64,000 bases of DNA from CAVOJV01 sp963696325 (GTDB lineage Bacteria; Pseudomonadota; Gammaproteobacteria; Competibacterales; Competibacteraceae). Positions 50,623-59,593 of the stretch are shown here, in pieces. The position numbers were made by a program, and so were the translations under genes. The notes beneath the pieces were generated by a model that was not told the DNA's origin, did not search any database, and worked only from the letters and a program-made list of their open reading frames with translations. The stretch lies in NCBI GenBank assembly GCA_963696325.1, contig CAVOJV010000052.1, positions 5,987-69,986 of the forward strand, given 5' to 3'. The stretch's first letter is position 1. Every line of letters starts with the position of its first letter.

Positions 50623-51354
50623 ATGGACAATGGTTTTTTAAAAGGCGCTTCCTATCTGCTGACGGGCTTGCGCTGGCTTATCCGTCCGGGATTGCGCCGC
50701 TTCGTGGCGATTCCCCTGCTGATCAATACCCTGCTCTTCGGTGCGGCTATCTGGTGGGGCACCAGCGAATTCAACGTCTTTCTGAACTGGGTGCTGGGAT
50801 ACCTGCCGACCTGGTTGGATTGGCTGCGCTGGTTGCTGTGGCCTTTGTTTGCCGTCACGGTGCTGCTGCTGTGTTTCTATACGTTTACTTTGGCGGCCAA
50901 TTTCATCGCCGCGCCCTTCAACGGCCTGCTGGCGGAAAAGGTGGAAGATATGGCCAGCCCCGGGGTGACGCGCCCTCCGAACCGCCCGCTGTGGCGGGAA
51001 ATCGCCACCTCCCCGCTGGCGGAACTCAAAAAGCTGATCTATTTCCTGTTCTGGGCGTTGCCCCTGTTGATCTTGTTCTTCATACCGGGGATCAATGTGG
51101 CCGCGTCTCTCACCTGGCTGGTGTTCAACGCCTGGATGCTGGCCCTGCAATACCTGGACTACCCGCTGGGTAATCATGCCATCCCGTTCCGGCAACAGCG
51201 CCGTATTCTCGGCAGGCGGCGGCTGCTGGTGCTGGGTTTTGGCAGCGCGGTACTGCTGTTGACCATGCTGCCGGTGCTGAATTTCGTGGCTGTGCCGGCG
51301 GCGGTTATCGGCGCGACCCTGCTGTGGGTAGAACAGTTTCCCGAGGTCGCATAA
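50623..51354 (+). CDS. cysZ: Sulfate transporter CysZ
   Basis: 243 residues with about four to six membrane segments. The family motifs FLKGASYLLTGLRWLIRPGL at the start, LAANFIAAPFNGLLAEKVED, and YLDYPLGNHAIPF with QQRRILG are present. CysZ mediates sulfate entry for cysteine synthesis. Start ATG 50623 is chosen by homology; a frame-compatible upstream start lies inside queF. It converges with the aminotransferase gene 11 bp away. Confidence 0.9.
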   Translation: MDNGFLKGASYLLTGLRWLIRPGLRRFVAIPLLINTLLFGAAIWWGTSEFNVFLNWVLGYLPTWLDWLRWLLWPLFAVTVLLLCFYTFTLAANFIAAPFNGLLAEKVEDMASPGVTRPPNRPLWREIATSPLAELKKLIYFLFWALPLLILFFIPGINVAASLTWLVFNAWMLALQYLDYPLGNHAIPFRQQRRILGRRRLLVLGFGSAVLLLTMLPVLNFVAVPAAVIGATLLWVEQFPEVA

Positions 51355-51365
51355 CCGCCGGTAAA

Positions 51366-52541
51366 TTATGGCAGCAATGCTTCCCGCAGCCGCTCCATCC
51401 CTTTGGCGAGATTCTCCAGGGAATTGGTATAGGCGAACCGTACATGGCGCTTGGCTTGATGGCTGCCGAAGTCAATGCCGGGGGTAATGGCCACGCCGGT
51501 TTCTTCCAGCAACTCCACGGCGAATCTGTAGCTGTCGTCCGTGAAACGGCTGCAATCGGCGTACAGATAAAACGCCCCCTCGGGGGTGATGGGAATGCCA
51601 AAGCCCAGTTCCCGCAGAGCCGGCAGCAGAAAATCCCGGCGCGCCTGGAATTGCTGGCGGCGCGCCTCGAAGATGGCCTGGGCCGCTGGCGTGAAAGCGG
51701 CGAGCGCGGCGTATTGAGCTGGAGTGGAGGGCGCCAGGAAAAGATTCTGGGCCAGCTTTTCCGCTTCCCGCGCATAGCACTCCGGAGCCACCAGCCAACC
51801 CAACCGCCAGCCGGTCATGCCGTAGTATTTGGAGAAGCTGTTGACCACGAACACCTGATCGGACGCGGCCAGCGCGGTAGGAGCCTCGGCGTCGTAAAGC
51901 AGGCCGTGGTAGATTTCATCGATGATAACTTGACCGCCCTGACCCTCAGCGACGGCCAGGATCTCGGCCAGCGTCTTCGGGCTCAGCAGGGTGCCGGTGG
52001 GATTGGCGGGGGAGGCCAGCAACACGGCCACCGTGCGGTCGCTCCAGTGCTGTTCGACCAATGGGGCCGTGAGTTGATAGGCGCTCTTCGGCCCTACCGG
52101 AATCCCCACCGGTTCGCCGTCCAGCAAGCGCACGAAGTGGCGATTGCATGGGTAACTGGGGTCAGCCATCAGCACCTGTTCGCCGGGATTGATCAGTACC
52201 GCGGTGGCCAGTTGCAGCGCGCCCGAGGCTCCCGGGGTCACCAGAACGCGCTCCCTGGGAATGTTGACGCCGTAGTGGGCCCGGTAATGGGCGGCGATGG
52301 CCTGGCGCAACTCCGGTATGCCGACGGCGGGGGTATAGCGGGTTCGCCCTTCACTCAAAGCCCGCTGGCCGGCGGCGATGATGGGCGCGGCGGTGGGGAA
52401 ATCCGGCTCGCCCACTTCCATGTGGATAATGGAGCGCCCCTGTGCTTCCAGCGCCTGGGCACGGGCCAGCAACTCCATGACATAAAACGGCGCGATGGCC
52501 GCCATGCGGCCCGCCAGATGGAAGGTATGAGCGGCTTGCAT
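51366..52541 (-). CDS. PLP-dependent aminotransferase, class I/II
   Basis: 391 residues. The fold-type I signature SFSKYYGMTGWRLGW gives the PLP lysine K238. IIHMEVGEPDFPTAAPII, TPGASGALQLATAVLI, SPANPTGTLLSP and IIDEIYHGL are typical of aspartate/alanine aminotransferase-like enzymes. Its amino acid substrate is not certain. It lies 9 bp after pilU and reads on the same strand. Confidence 0.9.
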   Translation of the reverse strand: MQAAHTFHLAGRMAAIAPFYVMELLARAQALEAQGRSIIHMEVGEPDFPTAAPIIAAGQRALSEGRTRYTPAVGIPELRQAIAAHYRAHYGVNIPRERVLVTPGASGALQLATAVLINPGEQVLMADPSYPCNRHFVRLLDGEPVGIPVGPKSAYQLTAPLVEQHWSDRTVAVLLASPANPTGTLLSPKTLAEILAVAEGQGGQVIIDEIYHGLLYDAEAPTALAASDQVFVVNSFSKYYGMTGWRLGWLVAPECYAREAEKLAQNLFLAPSTPAQYAALAAFTPAAQAIFEARRQQFQARRDFLLPALRELGFGIPITPEGAFYLYADCSRFTDDSYRFAVELLEETGVAITPGIDFGSHQAKRHVRFAYTNSLENLAKGMERLREALLP

Positions 52542-52550
52542 GGTAGTGGG

Positions 52551-53675
52551 TTACAGCATCCTGCCCTTGTCATCTGTCTCATGGATGGAAAGATCAGAGG
52601 CGCTGGTCTGATTAACGCCCTCGGACAGGCGGATCTGCAAGCCTACGTTGTTGCGGGAATCGGCGTTCTTGATCGCCTCTTCCTTGGAGATCTTGCCTTC
52701 CTTGTAGAGCCTGAACAGCGCCTGGTCGAAGGTCTGCATGCCCGACTCGGTGGCCTGCTCCATGGCGTCCTTGATGTAATCTATCTTGCCCTTCTGGATA
52801 AGATCGGCGATGTAGGGCGTGTTTAGCAGCACCTCCACGGCGGGAACGAGGCCGCCACTTAGACTCTTGATCAGCCGCTGGGAGACGATGGCCCGCAGAT
52901 TCAAGGAGAGGTCCATCAGCAATTGCGCGCGCGCATCCTCGGGGAAGAAGTTGACGATACGCTCCAGGGCACCGTTGGCGTTGTTCGAGTGCAGGGTGGA
53001 CAGGCAGAGATGGCCGGTTTCAGCGTAGGAGAGGGCGAATTTCATGATTTCGCGTTCCCGGACCTCGCCGATCAGGATCACGTCCGGCGCCTCGCGCAGG
53101 GCGCTCTTGAGGGCATTTTCGTAGCTGTGCGTATCGATGCCCACCTCACGCTGGCCGACCAACGATTTCTTGTGGGGGTGAGTGAATTCGATGGGGTCTT
53201 CGATGGTCAGGATATGTCCCGGCGAACTGGAATTACGGTGGTCGATCATGGCCGCCAGGGTGGTGGACTTGCCGGAACCGGTAGAGCCTACCATCAGAAC
53301 CAGGCCGCGCTTTTCCATGACCAGTTGTTTGAGCAGCGACGGCAGCCCCAATTCCTCTACCTGCGGGATCTCGCCTTTGACATAGCGGATTACCATGCCC
53401 ACTTCGCCGCGCTGGCGGAAGACGTTGGCGCGAAACCGGCCCACCCCGGGCAGGGGGATGGCGAAGTTCGATTCCCACTGGTGCTCGAATTCCTTGATCT
53501 GGTCGTCTTTCATGACGGAATAGGCGATTTCCCGCACGCCACCGGGCCCGATCGGCTTGTTGCCGACCGGTCGGACGACACCGTTAATCTTGATGTGGAC
53601 GGGTGTCCCCACGTAGAAGAACAGATCGGAGGCGTTCTTATCCACCATGAGTTTGAGGTAAGGCGTAATATCCAT
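52551..53675 (-). CDS. pilU: Type IV pilus retraction ATPase PilU
   Basis: 374 residues. Walker A is GSTGSGKS (130-137). The Asp box and Walker B are ILTIEDPIEFTHPHKKS and ALREAPDVILIGEVREREIM, and the His box is AETGHLCLSTLHSNNANGA. The start MDITPYLKLMVDKNASDLFF and the long C-terminal extension distinguish PilU from PilT. It assists PilT in pilus retraction. No pilT lies in the window. Confidence 0.93.
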   Translation of the reverse strand: MDITPYLKLMVDKNASDLFFYVGTPVHIKINGVVRPVGNKPIGPGGVREIAYSVMKDDQIKEFEHQWESNFAIPLPGVGRFRANVFRQRGEVGMVIRYVKGEIPQVEELGLPSLLKQLVMEKRGLVLMVGSTGSGKSTTLAAMIDHRNSSSPGHILTIEDPIEFTHPHKKSLVGQREVGIDTHSYENALKSALREAPDVILIGEVREREIMKFALSYAETGHLCLSTLHSNNANGALERIVNFFPEDARAQLLMDLSLNLRAIVSQRLIKSLSGGLVPAVEVLLNTPYIADLIQKGKIDYIKDAMEQATESGMQTFDQALFRLYKEGKISKEEAIKNADSRNNVGLQIRLSEGVNQTSASDLSIHETDDKGRML

Positions 53676-53756
53676 TAGCGTCTCCTTGATTGCATCACTT
53701 TAAATCCGGAATATCGGTCCAATCCAACGATCCCTCGCCGGCGGCGGACAACGCGT

Positions 53757-55157
53757 TTATCTTACCCGATTAAGACCGTTGAGGGCCGCCACGCGATAGG
53801 CTTCAGCCATGGTTGGATAGTTGAAGGTGGTGTTGACGAAATAGAGCAAGGTATTGGCTGCCCCTTTTTGCGACATGATCGCCTGGCCGATGTGGATGAT
53901 CTCCGACGCCTGGTTGCCAAAGCAATGAATGCCCAGGAGTTCCAGGGTTTCCCGATGAAAAAGGATCTTTAGCATGCCCACCGTCTTGCCGGTGATTTGG
54001 GCGCGCGCCAGATTCTTGAACCAGGAGTGCCCAACCTCGTAAGGGATGCAGGCCTCGGTCAGTTCCTTTTCGGTACGTCCGACTGAACTGATCTCTGGAG
54101 AGGTATAGATGCCGGTGGGGATGTATTCCACCAGATGTTGATCGCAGCGTCCCTCCACCAGGTGGGTGCCGGCGAAGCGTCCCTGATCATAGGCCGCACT
54201 GGCCAGGCTGGGGTAGCCGATGACGTCGCCCACGGCATAGATGTGGGGCAGTTCGGTCTGGTAGTTGGCATTGACCCGCAGTTGCCCGCGGCTGTTGGGG
54301 GTAATCCCCAACGTCTCCAGGCCCATGTTGTAGGCATTGCCGGTGCGGCCATTGGCCCAGAGGATGGCATCGCTCTTGATTTTCTTCCCCGATTTGAGCT
54401 GGAGCGTTACGCTGTCGGCACTGTACTCCACGCATTCGTATACCTCGTTGTGGCGGATCAACACCCCCTGGTCACGCAGGTGGTAGTTGAGGGCGTGAAT
54501 GATCTCGTCGTCCAGAAAGGCCAGCAATTGAGAGCGGGTATTCACCAGATCGACCTTGCAGCCCAGACCCCGGAAGATGCTGGCGTATTCGCAGCCGATT
54601 ACACCGGCGCCGTAAATAGTGATGGAACGAGGCGTGCTGGACATGCCCAGGATGGTATCGCTGTCGAAAATGCGTGGATGAGTAAAGTCCAAATCGTCCG
54701 GCCGGTAGGGTCGGGAGCCGGTGGCAATCACGAAAGCATCGGCGCTGAGGCGTAGTTTTGGCCGGTCGTCGGCCGCTTGGAGTTCGACGGTATGGGAGTC
54801 CAGGAAGTGGGCGCGGCCATGGATCAGTTGCGCTTGATTGCGGTCGTAGAAATCCTGGCGCATGCTTACCTGCTGAGAAATTACCGATTCGGCGGTGTGC
54901 ACCAGTTCCGGATAGGAAAACTGAGCGGGCTTGCCTATGCTGCGATACAAGGGGTGACGGTTGAACTCGCCCAGGCGGCTGGTGGCATGTCGCAGGGCCT
55001 TGGAGGGAATCGTCCCCCAATGCGTGCAGCCGCCCCCGACCTGAGGATATTGCTCCAGCACGGCTATCGACTTGGCCGTCTTGGCAATAGTCATCGCAGC
55101 GCCTTCCCCACCCGGCCCGGTGCCGATCACGATGACGTCGTATTTCTGTTCGCTCAT
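53757..55157 (-). CDS. sthA: Soluble pyridine nucleotide transhydrogenase
   Basis: 466 residues. FAD-binding GTGPGGEGAAM at the start is followed by GGGCTHWGTIPSKALRHATS, where the redox-active Cys pair of lipoamide-dehydrogenase relatives is incomplete, as expected for SthA. NAD-binding ITIYGAGVIGCEYASIF and YAVGDVIGYPSLASAAYDQG follow. It exchanges reducing equivalents between NADPH and NAD+. It follows the sat-cysC fusion in the same direction. Confidence 0.95.
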   Translation of the reverse strand: MSEQKYDVIVIGTGPGGEGAAMTIAKTAKSIAVLEQYPQVGGGCTHWGTIPSKALRHATSRLGEFNRHPLYRSIGKPAQFSYPELVHTAESVISQQVSMRQDFYDRNQAQLIHGRAHFLDSHTVELQAADDRPKLRLSADAFVIATGSRPYRPDDLDFTHPRIFDSDTILGMSSTPRSITIYGAGVIGCEYASIFRGLGCKVDLVNTRSQLLAFLDDEIIHALNYHLRDQGVLIRHNEVYECVEYSADSVTLQLKSGKKIKSDAILWANGRTGNAYNMGLETLGITPNSRGQLRVNANYQTELPHIYAVGDVIGYPSLASAAYDQGRFAGTHLVEGRCDQHLVEYIPTGIYTSPEISSVGRTEKELTEACIPYEVGHSWFKNLARAQITGKTVGMLKILFHRETLELLGIHCFGNQASEIIHIGQAIMSQKGAANTLLYFVNTTFNYPTMAEAYRVAALNGLNRVR

Positions 55158-55254
55158 GCTTGCGCCTCTGGCTTAGCCTGAATAGTATTGAAAATCAACC
55201 CACCGGCATCATCCTCTGATGGGCGCGCGGGTGTTGAGTGGTGATTGCCCGGGC

Positions 55255-56985
55255 TCAGCCAGCGTATCCGCGCCCTTTGATGAAACCAAGTCTTTCCAGC
55301 TTCAGAATTACCCGCTGCGCCGCTTCGTCCGCGGTGCACTCCGTGGTGTCGATGCTCAGGTCGGGGTTTTCCGGGATCTCGTAGGGATCGCTGATGCCGG
55401 TGAACTCCTTAATGATACCGGCGCGGGCCTTGGCATAAAGTCCCTTGCGGTCACGTTCCTCGCACACTTCCAGGGCGGTGGCCACATATACTTCCACGCA
55501 TCCGCCGACCGCCGATATCATCTCCCGCACCTCGCGCCGGGTAGCGGCATAGGGAGCGATGGGCGCGCAGATCGCGACTCCCCCGTTCTTGGTAATTTCG
55601 CTGGCTACGAAGCCAATGCGCAAGATGTTGATATTGCGATGCTCCCTCGAAAACCCCAATTCACTGGACAGGTGCTTGCGGACAATGTCGCCGTCCAGCA
55701 GGGTGACCGCGCGCCCGCCCATTTCCATGAGCTTGACCATCAAGGCATTGGCGATGGTGGACTTGCCGGCCCCGGACAGACCCGTAAAGAATACGGTGAA
55801 ACCCTGCTTGTGGCGCGCCGGATGGGTCTTGCGCAACTCGGTTACCACTTCAGGATAGGAAAACCAGTCGGGAATTTCCAAGCCTTCCTGCAAGCGGCGG
55901 CGGAATTCGGTGCCGGAGATGTTCAACACGGTGTCGGTGGGCTGGATCTCGTCGGTCGGCACGTACTCGGCCTTTTCCTGGACGTAGACCATTTCCTGGA
56001 AGGGCACCATCTGAATGCCCAGTTCATCCTGATAACGCGCCACCAGTTCCTGAGCCTCGTAAGGGCCATAGAAATCCACGCCCTGGCTGTTTTTGCCGGG
56101 TCCCGCATGGTCCCGTCCAACGATGAAATGGCTGCATCCGTGGTTCTTGCGGATGATGGCGTGCCAGAGCGCCTCCCGCGGACCGCCCATGCGCATCGCC
56201 AGATGCAGCAGACTCAAGGCGGTGGTCTGCTCCGGGTAGTTCTTGAGTAGATGCTCGTAGCAGCGCACCCGGGAGTAATGATCGATGTCGCCTGGCTTGG
56301 TCATGCCCACGACGGGATGGATCAACAAATTGGCCTCGGCCAACTGGGCGGCGCGGAAGGTCAGCTCTTGATGGGCTCGATGCATGGGGTTGCGGGTCTG
56401 AAAGGCGACGATGCGCCGCCAGCCCAGTTTCTTGAACTTTTCCCGCAGTTCCCGCGGCGAGTGGCGCAGATGCTTGAAGTCATAATGCAGCGGTGCCTCG
56501 ATGCCCTTCAGGCGACCTCCCAGGTAAACGGGATGGGTCTGGTTGAGCAGATAATTCACCCCTGGATGCATAAGGTCGGTGGTGCCAAAAACCCGCAGTG
56601 CTTCCTGGGCTTGGTCGGGCCACCAGAGATCAGAGACTTCCAGGCTGGCGATCAATACGCCTTCCGGGTCGCGCAGAGCGATCTGGCTGCCCGCGCTGAT
56701 ACCCTTGGCGAAGGCTTCGGACACGTCCAGGGTGATGGGCATCGGCCACAGGGTACCATCGGCCAGCCGCAGCTCTGCCAGCACATGTTCATAATCGGCC
56801 CTGCCTAAAAAACCCTCCAGGGGCGAAAAGGCGCCATTCAGCAATAACTCGATGTCACAGAGCTGGCGGTGATTCAGGTCCCAGGGCGGGTATTCGTTGG
56901 CCTGCTGTTTGACAAAGCTCGCCTCCTCGGCGGCAACGAAGAGTTCCTTGAGGATGCCCCCATGGGGCTGGATCAGCGTGGTCAT
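55255..56985 (-). CDS. Bifunctional ATP sulfurylase / APS kinase
   Basis: 576 residues from ATG 56985. The N-terminal sulfurylase carries FQTRNPMHRAHQELTFRAA, with the HxxH-type site, and GRDHAGPGKNSQGVDFYGPY. The APS kinase domain starts about residue 395 with FFTGLSGAGKSTIANALM, then LLDGDIVRKHLSSELGFS. The enzyme makes APS and PAPS for sulfate assimilation or sulfation. Single-chain Sat-CysC fusions with this order are scattered in sulfur bacteria and others. The upstream ATG at 57054 is rejected because it adds a non-conserved segment. Confidence 0.93.
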   Translation of the reverse strand: MTTLIQPHGGILKELFVAAEEASFVKQQANEYPPWDLNHRQLCDIELLLNGAFSPLEGFLGRADYEHVLAELRLADGTLWPMPITLDVSEAFAKGISAGSQIALRDPEGVLIASLEVSDLWWPDQAQEALRVFGTTDLMHPGVNYLLNQTHPVYLGGRLKGIEAPLHYDFKHLRHSPRELREKFKKLGWRRIVAFQTRNPMHRAHQELTFRAAQLAEANLLIHPVVGMTKPGDIDHYSRVRCYEHLLKNYPEQTTALSLLHLAMRMGGPREALWHAIIRKNHGCSHFIVGRDHAGPGKNSQGVDFYGPYEAQELVARYQDELGIQMVPFQEMVYVQEKAEYVPTDEIQPTDTVLNISGTEFRRRLQEGLEIPDWFSYPEVVTELRKTHPARHKQGFTVFFTGLSGAGKSTIANALMVKLMEMGGRAVTLLDGDIVRKHLSSELGFSREHRNINILRIGFVASEITKNGGVAICAPIAPYAATRREVREMISAVGGCVEVYVATALEVCEERDRKGLYAKARAGIIKEFTGISDPYEIPENPDLSIDTTECTADEAAQRVILKLERLGFIKGRGYAG

Positions 56986-57060
56986 AATGCTCTCTATAAT
57001 CAACAGTAATAGGGTAAAAGCAACTGTGGTGTGCCACGTCACTGGCACTCGCAAGTCAGT

Positions 57061-58134
57061 TCACGAGTGCTGGCGGTTCGTCAGCTGCCTGACGGCGCAC
57101 AGTAATTCAAATAGGCCGATGCCCGTCAATAGGCCGGCGCTGTCGATGAGGACGTCCTTCACACGAGGTATCCGTCCCTCCACAAAAAACTGCAAGACTT
57201 CGCTTACCACGGCCAGAAGCATTAAACCCGCCAGCAGAGACAGGCGCCGCTTGCCCGGATAGGCCAGGCGCAGGGCGAAGGCAAGCAGCGCAAAGAACAG
57301 CACATGCCCTAGCTTCTCAACAGGGATTGGCAGTGTTTGCAGGTCTTGCAGTAAATCGGCGTCACTGTCTACATGCTGAGCGGTGATTCGGGCAAGGGCT
57401 GTGTCGAGTGCGGTCCCGATCTCCATCTTTAATGGTGCTGGCATCAGTGTTCCTAGGAAAATTCCGACGGCAGCCAGATAAATCAGGGAGTGCCGCCAGT
57501 CGAAGCGCAGCCGCCCCCGGTACGGCAGCCCCAGCCACAGCAACCCGAGTACCCAGGCGCTTATGCCCAGCCCCCGATACAGCGGATAGCGGTCCCGCTC
57601 CTGAGCTTGCCGCAGGCTTAACCGTTTCACCACCAGAGTACCCGTGGCGCCGATAAGTTGAACACTGACGCGGACTTCCCTGGCATTCTGCGGTATCCGG
57701 AATATCCCCTGATAGGTGTGCCAAGGCAGCGTACCCACCAAGTCCGTCACCAGATGCGGAACTTTCATCATGCGTTGATTTTCATCCAGACTTACCAGGG
57801 CCAGACGGCCTTTGTGCCAGAACCGCTCGCCGGGGCGAATGTCCTGGGCCTTGAGCACGCCAGCAAGCCGCAGCATCTGATAGCGGCCGGGGTTTGGCAG
57901 GGATTGGCGCAGCGCCACGCCGGCGCCGGGTTCATTAACCCGCAGGAACACGTTGCCGCCCTCGGCGGCTTCCGCAACTCCGCGCCCCGTCGAAACCCAA
58001 TGCGCAAGACCCTCGGAAAAGTTGGGGTCGGTCAGCAATTCCGGGCCTATCGGCTTATAGCGTTCATAAAAGGTGAAGAAAACAAGTGTGCTGATAATCA
58101 AAAACACCAGCACCATGAGTCGGCTAAGGCTCAT
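57061..58134 (-). CDS. VanZ-family membrane protein with extracytoplasmic domain
   Basis: 357 residues. After one N-terminal helix (LMVLVFLIISTLVFFTF), a roughly 170-residue soluble region (ELLTDPNFSEGLAHWVSTGR, VRVSVQLIGATGTLVVKRL) looks like a carbohydrate-binding jelly roll. A VanZ-type C-terminus with several helices follows (VEKLGHVLFFALLAFALRLA, EVLQFFVEGRIPRVKDVLID). It lies between sat-cysC and manB in a polysaccharide-precursor directon. Exopolysaccharide clusters often carry VanZ proteins, but the function is unknown. Confidence 0.8.
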   Translation of the reverse strand: MSLSRLMVLVFLIISTLVFFTFYERYKPIGPELLTDPNFSEGLAHWVSTGRGVAEAAEGGNVFLRVNEPGAGVALRQSLPNPGRYQMLRLAGVLKAQDIRPGERFWHKGRLALVSLDENQRMMKVPHLVTDLVGTLPWHTYQGIFRIPQNAREVRVSVQLIGATGTLVVKRLSLRQAQERDRYPLYRGLGISAWVLGLLWLGLPYRGRLRFDWRHSLIYLAAVGIFLGTLMPAPLKMEIGTALDTALARITAQHVDSDADLLQDLQTLPIPVEKLGHVLFFALLAFALRLAYPGKRRLSLLAGLMLLAVVSEVLQFFVEGRIPRVKDVLIDSAGLLTGIGLFELLCAVRQLTNRQHS

Positions 58135-58204
58135 TCACTCGCTCCGGTTGCTGGCGGGAGGGAGCGACGGCGGTCGCGGCGGCATGGGTATACAGCGCGG
58201 GCGA

Positions 58205-59560
58205 TCAGCGCCTGGCAATCAGCGCACACAATTCCTCGGTCTTCAGCGCCAGGAGCGTCGGGTCGCCGCGGGTTTCCACGTTCAGGCGCAACAGGGGTTC
58301 GGTATTGGAGCCACGCAAATTGAAGCGCCAGTCGGGAAACTCGACGCTGATTCCGTCGGTACGGTCCAGGATGGGCTGGTGCCGGGCATAAGCATTCAGG
58401 ATCTCCTGGATCTTGGCGGCGGTATCGGCCACCCGAAAGTTGATCTCGCCGCTGCACGGAAAAGCCCGCATGCGCTCCGCCACCAGGGTGGACAGGGATT
58501 GGCCACTGCGGCACAGGCGTTCGGCCACCAGCAGCCAGGGGAGCATGCCGCTGTCACAGTAGGCAAAGTCCCGGAAATAATGGTGGGCGCTCATCTCGCC
58601 GCCGTAGCTGGCATCCTCCAGGCGCATGCGTTCCTTGATAAAGGCGTGGCCAGTCTTGCTCTGGATCGGAACGCCGCCTGCGGCGCGCACCATTGCCACG
58701 GTATTCCAGGTCAACCGCGGGTCATGGATGATCCTGGCGCCCGGTTGCCGTTCCAGCATGGCTACCGCCAGCAGGCCGACCAGGTAATAGCCTTCGATAA
58801 ACCGGCCTGCCTCATCGAAAAAGAAACAGCGGTCGAAGTCACCGTCCCAGGCTAGTCCCAGGTCAGCGCCGTGTTCGCGCACGGCCCGAGCGGTGGACTC
58901 GCGATTTTCCGGCAGCAGGGGATTGGGGATGCCGTTGGGAAACTGGCCATCCGGTTCGTGGTGGATCTTGATGAATTGAAAGGGCAGGTGGGATTCCAGC
59001 AGGTCGATGACCGGTCCCGCGCAGCCATTGCCGGCATTGACCACGATTTTCAGAGGCTTGAGCGCGGTTGGCTCTACATAGCCCAGCAGATGGTCGATGT
59101 AGGCAGCCTTGCTTTCCTTGCGCAGGTAGGTTCCGTGGCGGTCGCCGGGCGGAAAGTCGTTGCGTTCCGCCAGCACGCGGATGGTATCCAGGCCAGTATC
59201 GCCACTGATCGGTTTGGCGTCCTCACGGACCAGCTTCATGCCGTTATAATCCATGGGATTGTGGCTGGCCGTCACCATGATGCCACCGTCCAACCCCTGG
59301 TGGAAGGTGGCGAAATAGACTTCCTCGGTGCCGCACAGGCCGATATCCCATACTTCCGCGCCGCTGTCCCTCAGTCCACGCACCAGGGCGTCGCAGAGGC
59401 AAGCGCTGCTTAGCCGCACGTCGCGCCCTACCACCACCTGGCCGGGTTTGACCAACGCCGCGTAAGCCCGGCCGATGCGATAGGCGATGTCCTCATTCAA
59501 CTGGGCAGGGATTTGGCCACGAATATCGTAGGCCTTGAAGCAGGCAAGGGTTTCCGTCAT
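58205..59560 (-). CDS. manB: Phosphomannomutase
   Basis: 451 residues of the alpha-D-phosphohexomutase family. The opening FKAYDIRGQIPAQLNEDIAY is diagnostic. The phosphoserine loop is TASHNPMDYNGMK, the metal loop WDGDFDRCFF, the sugar loop GGEMSAHHYF, and the phosphate-binding loop RGSNTEPLLRLNVE. It converts mannose-6-phosphate to mannose-1-phosphate. manC follows the same strand 33 bp upstream, giving a GDP-mannose module. Confidence 0.95.
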   Translation of the reverse strand: MTETLACFKAYDIRGQIPAQLNEDIAYRIGRAYAALVKPGQVVVGRDVRLSSACLCDALVRGLRDSGAEVWDIGLCGTEEVYFATFHQGLDGGIMVTASHNPMDYNGMKLVREDAKPISGDTGLDTIRVLAERNDFPPGDRHGTYLRKESKAAYIDHLLGYVEPTALKPLKIVVNAGNGCAGPVIDLLESHLPFQFIKIHHEPDGQFPNGIPNPLLPENRESTARAVREHGADLGLAWDGDFDRCFFFDEAGRFIEGYYLVGLLAVAMLERQPGARIIHDPRLTWNTVAMVRAAGGVPIQSKTGHAFIKERMRLEDASYGGEMSAHHYFRDFAYCDSGMLPWLLVAERLCRSGQSLSTLVAERMRAFPCSGEINFRVADTAAKIQEILNAYARHQPILDRTDGISVEFPDWRFNLRGSNTEPLLRLNVETRGDPTLLALKTEELCALIARR

Positions 59561-59593
59561 CGGTGGCAGGCTCGCGGCGGGGGAAGGGATGGC

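Noticed and set aside
51324..52826. A 500-codon open frame on the plus strand
   Set aside because: It is antisense to the aminotransferase and the pilU end; no motif, typical shadow composition.
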